64,000 bases of DNA from Druceiella hillmani (lineage: Eukaryota; Arthropoda; Insecta; Lepidoptera; Hepialidae), in contig JAYKKI010000061.1 in NCBI GenBank assembly GCA_039881145.1, positions 8,782,501-8,846,500 of the forward strand, in the 5' to 3' direction. This document shows positions 31,711-42,535 of this stretch, piece by piece. Positions within the stretch are counted from its first letter, which is position 1. Each line of letters begins with the position of its first letter. The position numbers were made by a program, and so were the translations under genes. The notes under the pieces are model-generated. The model did not search any database, was not told where the DNA came from, and saw only the letters and a program-made list of their open reading frames with translations.

Positions 31711-31790
31711 TTTTTAGAGTTCCATAACGAAACGGCAAAAATGGAACTTTATAATTCTACCACGTCTTCTCTCCGTATGTATATCAAAGC
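31711..31790 (-). repeat. Degenerate gacagacggac/gttccg-type repeat, antisense
   Basis: tttttagagttccataacg, acggcaaaaatggaac and a ctctccgtatg remnant follow the family in inverted order. Confidence 0.55.
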
Positions 31791-31914
31791 ATCGGTAATC
31801 TTTCAGTTTAAGATCATAATGTGGTGAATTTTTACAGAAAGACCTAGGTTGAATTATGTGAATACACGGGTCATTTTTTTCTTTCGGACCATCAAGTATG
31901 TCTTTCAAAGGTCT

Positions 31915-32033
31915 TTTTACTCGCAGACTATTAGTGATATAGCCATTTTACTTGCAGACTATTAGTGATATAGCCATTTTACTCGCAGACTATTAGTGAT
32001 ATAGCCGTTTTACTCGCAGACATTAGTGATATA
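31915..32033 (+). repeat. 31-bp tandem repeat, four copies
   Basis: ttttactcgcagactattag starts at 31915, 31946, 31977 and 32008; each continues tgatatagcca(t). Copies are nearly identical; the last has a 2-base deletion. A young minisatellite. Confidence 0.95.
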
Positions 32034-33499
32034 AAGCTTAATTACACATATTTATAACGTCTACAAAGTTATGAAATAAAATCTAATAAACAAAGTTTTT
32101 AGGTTATCTACTTACATATAAAATGGGTGTAATTTTTTTTTCATATACCCTATTGTGTAGGGTATCGTTGAAAAGGTCTTAAAAATGTTGGGTGTACTTT
32201 TTTGATACAGGTACCCATTTACAACATATTAAGCTTTAAATTGGCCAGTTTTATTAGAGTTACGTGTCCACATCCCCTATCAACTAAACCGCTATTTTTA
32301 GATATCTCGAAAGTTTCCATAATAGTAGTATATCTAACGAAATTAAAAGGAAAATCATAATAATAGTCGGACAACTTATGAAATGTAATTGGGTGTGTAA
32401 AAATTCATAGAAATTCCATACAAAGTGACTTAAATCAACTGCAATGAAAAATGTATTTTAAAACGTATGTTTATTAGGTCTGTGAAAGATAAAGCAGACA
32501 AAATACTTATATATCTACACAATGATAAATAATACTATTTAAATATCCAAACCTTTGAAATATATAGTAGACAATATATTTACGTTGCGAAAAATCAACT
32601 TTGTAAATAATTTATTAGAAAGACCCGACATAATTCAATAGTAACTGTGTACTCTTAAACATTTATACGTTCCTAAATGTGTAGTGGGAGTTCTAGTCGT
32701 ATTTGACAGGTTTATTTAACTTTTAAGTATACCTATACTCTACCGTCAACCGGAAAGAAGGACTACCATTAATTTAAATTTAAACTTAAAATTTCATCAA
32801 CGACAATCGTTTTACCGCCGAATAAACCAAATTATAGTTGGATGAAAATAAAACCGCACGATTTCCGCCAAATTATTCGGTTTTAAATTCAAGATGTGAT
32901 ATCTCCAAATTGTGCCGCAGCTATAAATTCTATTGCACGAAGGAAACCGTGCAAAAATTATCAATCAAGATAACGACGATAATCTCGTCCGGTTTGCCGC
33001 TTTCTCTCGGCGCCACCTGCGACGGTTAATTCGATGTTCGCTTGATCGTAATTATATTATATGCACTGCGGTAATTTATATCAAACAAAAAAATTATATA
33101 AAGCGAACGGATTATTTTACGCTTATAAATACAGGCCAGGCACCAATACTTATTTTCTATAAATTTGTTCCCCTTCGAAACGAAAAGTAGATTTTGATTC
33201 AATCTGTATCTAATTGTTAAAGTTTGTGATTTTTTAGACCTTTCTGAGCGACCCTTTCAGTGATAACAGTACAGTGGATGACAACAATTTTCAAGCGTTT
33301 TTCTCGAAAAATATCAGACAGATTCCTACAAAAAGACATAATATGTATTGTTGAATTCGTGCTTCAATAAGTTTTCATTTGTCACCCTGTACGATAAGCT
33401 TGAAAGAATTTATATCTCAATTTACTCTTAAATTAACCCCCAGAATCAAAACTGAATTTTTATTCTTCACGTCTATAATTCAGCCACCATGTACTATAT
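32034..33499. other. Intergenic or intronic; GC-richer part 32780-33050
   Basis: The later part (aatctcgtccggtttgccgc, ctctcggcgccacctgcgac) is GC-richer and open in two overlapping plus frames of 63 and 85 codons; neither has a recognisable domain or good splice sites. The earlier kilobase shows nothing. Confidence 0.35.
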
Positions 33500-33620
33500 C
33501 TAGATGCGTTAAATCTCTACGTCACATAGTATCCGAGAAAATCGCCTGTGACAGAAGGACGGACACCGAGGTGATTCCATTAGTGTTCCGTTTTGGTAAA
33601 TTTTACCAGGGTACAATAAA
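33500..33620 (+). repeat. Degenerate gacagacggac/gttccg-type repeat
   Basis: gagaaaatcgcctgtgacag, aaggacggac, ttccattagtgttccgtttt and a ggtaaattttacc end, in sense order. The 90-codon frame crossing it is incidental. Confidence 0.65.
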
Positions 33621-33689
33621 AAATTGTAAAGTGAAAAGACGACACTCGTAGATAGGTTTGCAACAGATAATCGAAATTATGTAAATATT

Positions 33690-34120
33690 TGAGGTTTCCT
33701 ACAAAAAAAGCAACACCGCAATTACGATAATCTTGCGGTTACCAATTCGATATTCTATGCGCCCAATTTTCGATCGCATCAGGATTCAAATCGCAACGCG
33801 AATTACTCGCGACAACCGCAGTGAAATACGTGACACTTCATTAAAAGTTAATTTGTCTCCTAGCACAAAATCATCGCATAATGGAACGGTCGCATTGCTA
33901 ACTGGCTCGGAAAGTACTTCACGGTGAGAATCTGCCGTCATAACGTTGAGTAGATGCGCAATGAAATTGAGTAGTCGGTATCACGACAAATAATATCTTC
34001 CGTGTAAACAGTCTCCCCAGTGAGTGGTACGATATTAGACGCGCACGAGATCCATACTGTTCTGGTCCGATCCGGTCAGTGACCGCGCGTGCTTTCCGAC
34101 CGACCTATTTAGTATTGTAT
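33690..34120. promoter_or_regulatory. GC-richer stretch, possible first exon or promoter
   Basis: Higher GC and CpG than its surroundings. A plus frame of 64 codons (33733-33927) ends inside a good donor-like sequence, ttcacg|gtgaga at 33922, so an exon ending there is conceivable. Near 34070 gatccggtcagtgaccgcgc holds a TCAGT initiator-like match. No protein family is recognised and the two signals are not in an order that makes one simple gene start. Confidence 0.25.
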
Positions 34121-34310
34121 CTTTGCACCATTCCTCACAAAACCATTTACATTGAACTAACTGATTTATTATTTTACTATCCACAGTGCGGCCGAATTTT
34201 TGTAAGAAGCTGATATGCATTATTTGAACTAAAAAAATCAAAGTTAATGTGATATTAAATTATATAAATACGGAATCATCATAACGCGAGTCCCACCCGT
34301 ACTTCTCCGG

Positions 34311-34430
34311 TTTTTAGGGTCCCGTACTTCAAAAAGATAAACGGAACTCTTATAAGATCATTCACGTATTTTTTGTCTGTCACAAATGTTTTTTACAGAA
34401 ACCGCTTGATGTAGCGACTTGATTGTTAGG
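34311..34430 (-). repeat. Degenerate gacagacggac/gttccg-type repeat, antisense
   Basis: tttttagggtcccgtacttc, aacggaactcttataagatc and ttttttgtctgtcacaaatg follow the family in inverted order; one of the better-preserved copies. Confidence 0.7.
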
Positions 34431-34499
34431 TGCGTAGTAATAAAAGAACACACAATTCCAGAACGAAAATGTGGATTCGCTCACGCTTATCATAACAAT

Positions 34500-34880
34500 A
34501 TAGCTCCAATGCGTCCGCCAGTGATATAAGATGGCTCTTCACGCACACAGCGCGCTTAAATTAAACAATTTCTCTATAATCAACATTGTTTTGATAATCA
34601 AATATGTAATCTCGCGAACGTCGCATTATTCAGAGCTGACCTAGTCCACTTGCGCTAGCCGCTAGGGGCCAGGCGGCCGAGGCGAGAGTAAGTGAGAGTG
34701 CTTCATACTTTCGACGCGATGCTGACGAGGCGCTTTCCTCAATTTATATTCGCGCCAAGTACTCTCGGGAAGATTTGAGCTTAGGTCGATATATTGGATA
34801 ACATAAATAGCTTCTAAATGACATGTAGTGTCTTCGCCCTTAATATTAATAGATCGAAAAGCACCCGTACGAGTCATCGT
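34500..34880. promoter_or_regulatory. CpG-rich island
   Basis: Core at 34620-34750 (gcgctagccgctaggggcca, ggcggccgaggcgagag, gacgcgatgctgacgaggcg). A 71-codon minus frame starting at an ATG at 34877 runs through it with no recognisable domain. The compact GC peak against AT-rich DNA resembles a promoter or 5' exon. Confidence 0.3.
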
Positions 34881-36862
34881 TCATTCACATTAGGACATTG
34901 CGATTTTTGGACAATTACCAAATTTAAAATACACTATGTAACGGTACTGTTGTGGAAACAACACTTAAGAAAAATTAATCTTAAATGACTTATGTACGTT
35001 AAAGTATTTCCTAAAGTTTTAATTCTATCATCAACTTAGTTTTGACTGGAGTACTGAGACCGCAGAATTTTCTTCAAATTCAATTAAACACGTCAGCGAC
35101 TTAAATTGGACTACAAACGTTCAACCGAACCTACCCTTACAATGTAATATAATTACTACATATTTTTTTAACTTTATTTAGTTATTTCGAAAATCTTATT
35201 ACAGGTATATGACAAATGTATTGCTACAGAACCAATTTCTTTTAACGAACAACAACAATAAGATCGAAAGATTACCAACATTACAAACTTACTAGAATAA
35301 AATTATCGCAAGATTGAATAGTTTAACAAAAAAAAACCTATCATGTGCGAATGGAACTTGCATTAAGACAATCACGTACCCCCCTAGGTCAGGTACCTAT
35401 ATATTAGGTACCTTTAGAAAATTAAATATATAAGGTTTATCGTATATTTATTACACTATTGATAAATATTAATGTAATTTTTAATTATGTGCATACATTG
35501 CCTAGTGAATTTTTCACAGGCGTAAGACAACTTTGTAGCGTATGTCTTTTTAATTCATTTGTTATCACATGTTGGCCGCAATAATTCTGCATTGTAGCAC
35601 TTACAAAGGCCATCATTCCGATTTGTTTTTTCTTCAGATTTTTAACATACGTTGTTAAAAAGTTAGAGTTAGAGTGGCTACAGAACCTTTTCTAATCTCA
35701 TATCTCACGAAGAATAAGCCAAATGAAAAAGACTTAGTATATATTATCGATTGCAGTTCGCTCTTGCCAGTTGACTAAGGGCGCCTAAAATGGCGTGGTA
35801 GCAACCTGCGTGACCAACTATTTCTGTAAATGCTGCAAAAGTCGCGCTGGAAAATGTTCGTGTTCAGGTGTCGGGTATTTTCCGAAAAGGAATATAAAAA
35901 AAGTAAAATTTAATTAATAAACCTAGGTACTTTGAGGCTGTTATTAAGCCCTTGGGCTTTACAATTCAATGCTTTCAAGTATTTCTCCTCTATCGATTTT
36001 ATATTGAATAAATCAATCAATCTCTGATGTGGTTTCGTTTTGGCGTTATATAATAGCAAGTTGTTGAAAACCCATTATCATATTGAATGTCCATACACAT
36101 AACTAAAGAAGTCAAAAAACTATTCAAATTAAGTTGAACATTATTAATATTAACTAATGTCACAAAAGTTTCTACAGCTTCTTACATTTTTATCGTCACA
36201 TGGCGTGGCGCCAATGACCTTATTCAATTAAGTTCAATAAACTGTGACATCGATAAATTGAGTGAACTTTTGAGTACATGGAGGATAATTAAAGCGCTGA
36301 CAACACCAGATTGAGCTTATTTAAAAAAAAATTATGAAAAAATATACGTTATTCTTGACAATATTTCTAAAGTCCTGGTTGTTTCTAAAACACGACTGAA
36401 ATATTTGTTAAATCTAAAAAAAAACAAAAACCCAAAATAAATTTTAAACCAAATTAACTCCGTTATTTATAACACTTTTTGAATAGAATTAAAAAGACTA
36501 ATTGTTCATGTTTTATTTAAAATCTTGGTTGATTTTTATTTTCAATAAAGTAAATACCAATAAAAAACACAATATTTCTCTCGAATACAAAAACGCGTTT
36601 TGACGATGTCTATTGCTTTTCTTTTACTCGCATGCAAACCAACACAGTGTGCGCTGAGTCGCGGTGCTAGTTGGATTTATGTCGCTCATTTTCCCACCCG
36701 TTCAAACCGCAATAAAATTAAAACGCTATATACCTAATTAAATTAATTTTAATCTTAGGTTTTGGTCTGTGGTTTAATATCGTGGGAATAAGTTTAGTTT
36801 AGCACCAGTGATATTGACATTTTTTTGATAGGACATGGAAGAATATGCATTATATATTGATG
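34881..36862. other. Intergenic or intronic, nothing recognised
   Basis: A gttgttaaaaagttaga string at 35654 recurs near 41696 with loosely similar upstream sequence, perhaps a decayed repeat. No exon or motif supported. Confidence 0.4.
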
Positions 36863-36907
36863 CAATATATATTTTGAAATACGTCGTGTATTTCAGAATA
36901 TATATTG
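36863..36907. repeat. Hairpin, 20-bp arms, 5-base loop
   Basis: caatatatattttgaaatac (36863-36882) pairs with 36888-36907 with one mismatch; an additional AT-rich partial repeat (tgcattatatattgatgcaa) precedes it. Confidence 0.75.
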
Positions 36908-36989
36908 TAGCTCGCGATTATTTATTATAAAAAAATCAATTTCAGAATATTCATATATTTGTTTGCGCGGTAATATGTTTTAACCCTTT

Positions 36990-37645
36990 TTTCTTTCACG
37001 TAATTCACCATTTTTCAATACTTATTGCTTACCCATTTTTGAATATTTTGGGTTTGTCTTTTTTTATTTTACTTCGTATTTGTATTTATAAATTTTTTCG
37101 CGTGATACTTTTTGCTTATTAAATTTTTGGACGTCTTGAGTTGGTTTTTTTACATCTTTGCTTGAGTTTTGAATGTGATGGGTTAATTTTTTTTTAATTA
37201 ATAATTTGTATTTTTATTTATAAACTTTTTTACGCGACCGTTTTGCTTATTCAATTTTTAGATACCTTGGTTGGATTTTGTACATCAATTCGTGTTTTTT
37301 TATAAACTTTCTTTATGCCTTTTGCTTAATCAGTATTTGGATATTTTGTTTTTTTTCAATCAATTCGTGTTTTTATTAATATTTTTTTACGTAATCCTTT
37401 GTGCTTATTAGATTTTGGGGGTATTGGGTTTGTTTTTTTTTTAATTATCAATTCTTGTTTTTATTAATATTTTTTACTTAATCCTTTTTGGTTGCTACAT
37501 TTTGGATGTCTTGAGTATTTTTTTTAATTACTCTTTCGTGTTTTTTTATTTATAACCTTTCTTTACGCGACCCTTTTTGCTCATACAATCTTTGGATATT
37601 TTGGTTTATTTTTTTATGTATATCAATTCGTGTTTTCATTCCCAA
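36990..37645. repeat. T-rich degenerate tandem array, 80 to 130-bp units
   Basis: Seven recurrences of a tttttgcttattcaattttt-like block (near 37026, 37113, 37243, 37321, 37402, 37489, 37578) are each followed by ggatattttggtttgttttt and caattcgtgtttttatt, often with tttacgcgacc before the block. Strong T/A strand asymmetry runs through the whole array. Confidence 0.8.
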
Positions 37646-37654
37646 TTCACGTTA

Positions 37655-38725
37655 AAAAATTAGAAAGTGTGTTTGTTCTTGTTTAACGTCGCAATGGAGC
37701 AACAGATCGACGTAACTTTCTGCACAGAGATTGTTGGCGGGCTAGAAAATAACTTAAAGGAAATAACTTCTAACTAAAAAATCTCAACTAATGTTAAAAC
37801 TTCGAAAGGGTTTTTTGTCCTTCTTTGGCGTCTCAACGGAGCAATAAATCGACGTGACTTACTACACAGTAACGACGTGACTGGTAAAATACCACCCCGG
37901 GTAATCTCATCCTAACTAATATCGTGGTTCCAAATAATATTAAAAATTCGAAAGTTTGTTTGTTTGTTCTTCCCGCGCGTGGTAATGGAGAAAAGGATCG
38001 ACGTGTCTTTCTGTACAGAGATATTTGGCGGGCCAGGAAATAATACTGGCTACTTTGCAATGTGGACAATATTATCCTAACTAATATAACAAATCGGCTC
38101 GGTCGGCTCTGGCGTGTTGTGTTGAGGTTTACGTCACCCCTTTGAGGTCACACTGCGGAGTCTCGGGTTCGATTCCTGGCGGCTGATCATCAAGGACATA
38201 GATCATTAGAGGATCTCATGACCTGGAGTCGAGCGGGTCTAGACTGGTGGGGGGTATAAATACTATTTAATTTATATTAAAACAGGTACATTATAATATA
38301 ACAAACCCAAAATTTACAAATCGGCAAGTATATTTGTTTGTCCTTTCTTCACTTCAACGCAGATCAGGAAATAAGATAGGTGTATTTTGAACCCGGTAAA
38401 TATCATCGTAACTAATATAATAATCCTAAAAAATATTACTAATTCCAAAATGTTGCTTGTTGTTCTTTAACGTCGCAATAGAGTAACATATCAACGTGAT
38501 TTTGTACAAAGATAGTTGGCAGGCCAGGAAATGACAGAGGCTATTTCAACTCGGTAACTAATATAACAATCCCAACAAATAAAAAAAATTCGAAAGTGTG
38601 TTTGTTCTTCTTTCACGCCACAATGGAAAAACGGATCAGTCTGCATAGAGATAGTTGACAGGTTAGCAAATGACAGACTACTTTCTAACCCGGGAAATTT
38701 CATCTTAACTAATAGAACAATCCTT
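37655..38725. repeat. Tandem array of a lepidopteran-type monomer, six units
   Basis: Units of about 130-170 bp share, in order: aactaatat...aattcgaaagtgtgtttg, tcttctttcacgtcgcaatg, gagcaac.gatcgacgtga, tttctgcacagagatagttg, gcgggccaggaaatgacag, and a tactttctaacccgg end. Starts fall near 37655, 37785, 37912, 38306, 38412 and 38560; one unit is internally deleted. I know this monomer type as a common lepidopteran repeat (from memory). A SINE has inserted at the junction of the third and fourth units. Confidence 0.8.
38094..38293 (+). mobile_element. tRNA-derived SINE with 12-bp target-site duplication
   Basis: A 200-bp insertion interrupts the tandem array and is flanked by taatataacaaa at 38082-38093 and 38294-38305, exact copies. 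The head contains a tRNA-like internal promoter: an A-box-like tctggcgtgttgtgttgagg and, about 50 bp later, gggttcgattcc, an excellent B box. A GC-rich body (gatctcatgacctggagtcg) follows and the 3' part turns AT-rich (tttaatttatatt). Insertion by target-primed reverse transcription with a partner LINE is the expected mechanism. It would have been transcribed by RNA polymerase III; the A box is imperfect, so activity is uncertain. The exact duplication implies a fairly recent insertion. Confidence 0.85.
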
Positions 38726-39844
38726 TCATTTGCATAGTTTTACCATAAAAAGGATAATAAAAAGAAAAGGATATCAAAATTAATTTCAAGGCCAACCTAG
38801 TTTACATTTCGTAAATCAAAATTATTGCCATTTAAAAATCATTAATATATTCCCTCAAATATTAAAGGTTATAAAAAACATTATTATCGATTTTTAAAAT
38901 AAATTCGTCCGAATAACTAAACACGATATTGTTTCATTTGTCGTTTAGATAATTTATTATTCGCTTCTTATTAATAAAATAATATTAATTTTAAATGCTT
39001 ATTTCAAATTCAATCTTTATGGATTATTTATTATTTAATATGGCAACACTCATTTCTCACACATTTCTTCTGGTTAGAATATTTTTCAAAGTTGAGTTTG
39101 ACATAACAGTTGATTGCTTTAATGAGAGTTTATTCTGTTAAATGATTTGTTATTTGTGATATCGAGTGAGTGAAATTACGAATATGTCGTTTTTTCCAAA
39201 TGTCATTATAATAGCCTTAATAATGTTCGTATAACGTTATCAGACAACCAATTCTTATTACGATCAATTCAATACAGGAGGATAACCAGTCACTTCAGTG
39301 ATATCAGGTGATACTTCTCCAACAATATCGATAAACATGGAACAACATCTGCTAACTCATTTTATAAGGAAGCAAAATTCGAATACCAGACGCACAACGT
39401 AGATAATTTAAATCAAAATTATTGTCGTCGGTTGCGAAAGTGCAATACGGGGAAGTACGTGAAAGGCACTTAACACGGAAATGGGACATAAAATTTAGGT
39501 ATGTGTAAATACTAAATACATTTTAAAACAAAATGATTTGTGTTTTAATTACTACGTACGCGTGTTTAAAAAATTAGGTTTTTTGAAACGGATATGTGAC
39601 ATTTCATTTTGACACTTGACAGTTTGCAATAGACGTACACGTTGCTAAACTGATATTTAGTGCAAAGATTATAGAGTGTTAATTTAAAACATAATTATGA
39701 CTTCATACAAAATTTAAACTTTAATTATTTTATAAATTAGGCGACTAGTTTACAAAAATATCATATTGTCGGATTAGACATGATTAATGGGGCAAGTGTT
39801 TGAAGCGACAAAGTTTCCTTCATATACATACTGTATGTGTGTGT
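38726..39844. other. Intergenic or intronic; weak first-exon hint near 39.2-39.5 kb
   Basis: An ATG in good context (aaacATGG) at 39338 begins a 21-codon frame, and a donor-like aaatttag|gtatgtg ends the stretch at 39488. A non-coding first exon is possible but unsupported otherwise. The 37.8 and 38.5-kb minus frames lie in repeats and are not genes. Confidence 0.3.
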
Positions 39845-39847
39845 ATA

Positions 39848-39896
<49 letters not shown>
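39845..39896. repeat. TA microsatellite with self-complementary ends
   Basis: Pure (TA)n flanked by gtgtgtat on the left and atacacac on the right, so the whole tract is palindromic. The 126-codon frame that crosses it is driven by the repeat. Confidence 0.95.
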
Positions 39897-39900
<4 letters not shown>

Positions 39901-40179
39901 CTTACTGTTAAATACAAAACAGGAAATAATAGACACCACGAAATTAAATATTTCAGTTATATGAAAATACAAAAACAACAAAAAGTAATCTGCCTGAATT
40001 ATAAATACAGGTTTGATCTACTTCTTCGTATTAAAATAATTATACTACATATTCCTAGAGTTTATAATAAACTTTCCAAAAATGGCGTTTTTCACCAAAG
40101 ACGACGACTTCAAGTAACATTTAAAAACCATATTAACATTTCAAAGAGCATAAGTCACAAATTATAATCATCCGTGCGG

Positions 40180-40560
40180 CTCGAGAGTTATTGACGCGGT
40201 TAATTCAGTTTAATATGCCGAGCGCCTGGCATGACGCTAGTTTATCGGAATAAGAAAGGGGCGGAGCTTGTAAATCCAACTCTTCAAGGTCGTCGAGAGA
40301 TCTCATCGCCTTAAGTAGTGGCAGTATTCAGAAGATATTGCTTTCTCGTCTAAAGTTACAATCACGTAATACAGCCCCTCCAAGAGTATCGATTCCGACA
40401 ACTCGACATGAAGGACACCCATCAGGTAATGTTATATGGAACTACGTGTACCAAGTACATAATCAATATTGGGTTTATAGACGACGACCTTGCGCCGCTC
40501 GTCCCCACGGAACGGACCAGCTGGCGGTACGCGAGTATGAATAGGTAAAAATGGGTAGTT
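40180..40560. promoter_or_regulatory. GC-richer stretch, open in several frames on both strands
   Basis: Contains gggg-cgg (aaaggggcggagc), several CpGs and, on the plus strand, donor-like catcag|gtaatg (40435) and aatag|gtaaaa (40543). The minus strand also has protein-like pieces in two frames (one including DGCPSCRVVGIDTLGGAVLR, another RVPPAGPFRGDERRKVVVYK) that are not joined by usable splice sites. Promoter with first exon (+) and a frameshifted coding relic (-) are both possible. GC-rich DNA opens frames by itself, so neither is called. Confidence 0.3.
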
Positions 40561-41951
40561 TATGACATATTGTTGTGTATCGGCTCATTATTTACAATTT
40601 CACATGGTTGCTTCACTGAATGGGCAGTAGCGTTAGCGACTGTGTTATGAAACTTATATGCATGCGCGGCAAGGACAAAATGATAAGTATACGATGTTAC
40701 GAAATTTTATAATGCACGCAATCGTGCCACACAGCGAACGGCTTTTTAATTACCGCTCCTTGTGCGGGTAATTTTATTAAGGAACGTTCTTTATTAACAT
40801 CGGAGGTTATTTTATAAGACAACACCCTTCTTTAATATCAGACCTTCTTCGTACCGCTCTTCTTTACATCGATTAATTTTAATGACCAACCAATATTAAA
40901 TAAATATTTGTGTATTAACGTCGTGGATACAAAGTTAATTCGAAGGTAGTGAAACACAGTAAACGTAGTCTCCCAATATCACAATCGATACTTACTTCCT
41001 TTTGTCCGAAGCCATAATAAAGAAACATTTTCATAAATATTTCTTTATTTTGGCCTATTACCGTGTGAAGTTAGAGTAATATCCCCAATTACGCGACTTC
41101 GTATAAAACAGTTTTCTTATCAAGTGATTATTTACCGTGTAGTGAATGAAAACAAAAACCTCTTGAGAAACAATTTTTAAGAAAGCTGCTAAGATAAACA
41201 AGTTCAAAATAGTAATTTTATTTAAGGTCCGTTGAATTTTTGTAAATAAAAATTAAATTACGTCAATATTTAATGCAACTAAATTTATTATTTTTTTTTT
41301 TATGTTTTATCCATACCTTTTTAATGCAACAACTCTATTGCCCGTCGTGCGATTACGTAAAGCCGAATTACGTTGCAACGTGGTCTGCTTTTCATCTACG
41401 GAGATTGTTATTGTTTTATATCAAACAAGGCACTGGCAAGGTTCCACGTGCTTAATACAAGGTTAATTGCGAAGGACGCGAGCATCTAGAGTTTGTAAGA
41501 CATAACTGGTTTGCGAAAGACCGCATTACTACGGATGACAGCGTTTGGGCTTTTATTTTTTTATATCGGAGAATACAAACACTGCTATTGAATCAACCTG
41601 TTTAATATATTAATGTCAATTGACAGAACCAATTTTTCTTTATAGTGTTTACGCACTGCCGCAATTGTGTCTTTTATCAAATTTTTCACATCCATAGTTG
41701 TTAAAAAGTTAGAAAGAAGTTAACTATTTGACACTTTGGCGACTCATTATTTCGAGGAGACGTAGCAACAAAAAATGTAAATAAGATATTCCTTTTTTAA
41801 GATCTTTCGTAAAAATAATTTTTATTCCCAAGTTTGTTGGTGAGTCCATAGAAAAAAATTTAATTATAATTTCTTCTATTTTTACATATTGATGTAGCTA
41901 ATCTACGTATTCCTATAACATTTCATGACTTAAATTAAGAGTTATGATGCT
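40561..41951. other. Intergenic or intronic, no supported gene
   Basis: A 60-codon plus frame at 41273-41455 begins with a hydrophobic stretch from a T tract and contains YCPSCDYVKPNY; there is no supporting context. Nothing else. Confidence 0.35.
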
Positions 41952-42030
41952 GTGACATACAGGCGAACTGAGAGACATGATGTGATTATAAGGGCTCCGT
42001 TTTTCGCCATTAGACAACAAAAACCTAAAT
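41952..42030 (+). repeat. Degenerate gacagacggac/gttccg-type repeat
   Basis: The gagagacatgatg remnant is followed by attataagggctccgttttt, the family tail in sense orientation. Confidence 0.5.
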
Positions 42031-42213
42031 TTTGAAAATTTAATTAAATATCAGATATTTATTGGATGTTACTATGTCAAGTGTTCACACTCGAAAATGT
42101 ACAAAATATGTTTACAATAATTAAAATATAGATCATATTCTTTGGAATCACCAACAAATCTAATTGCTTTATATAGAATGTGTAATTGATATTAAAATCA
42201 AGAAGAGCATGCA

Positions 42214-42535
42214 TAACTTAGGATTAGATTTGAGCTTGGGATAATGTTTGAATTTATTTCCATTTTCGCTCAATTATACAATCTTTATCCGGACAAATTT
42301 AAGATCAGCCAAGAAGCAGCGGCTTAAAATGTAATTTAGACGAATCATAGCATTTATGTTAAACTCAAGATTAGCCGACTTAACTTAGGATGACATCTGG
42401 TCGCAGACCTATGTTCAAAATAATGTCCACTTTCGATCAATTATAGCATCTTTTTATGATATTGGTCCAAACCTAAGATGAGCCAGAAAGCAGCGGCTAA
42501 AAATGTAATTTAGACAAATCACACGATTTGTGCGG
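42214..42535 (+). repeat. Diverged tandem duplication, 167-bp period
   Basis: taacttagg at 42214 and 42381; then attttcgctcaattata / ctttcgatcaattata, aagatcagccaagaagcagc / agatgagccagaaagcagc and aaaatgtaatttagacgaatc / aaatgtaatttagacaaatc. About three quarters identical. Confidence 0.75.

Noticed and set aside
33379..33651. 90-codon plus frame
   Set aside because: Runs through a decayed dispersed repeat in sense orientation.
37833..38703. Minus-strand frames of 70-78 codons as genes
   Set aside because: They read through units of the tandem array, so similarity between them is repeat similarity.
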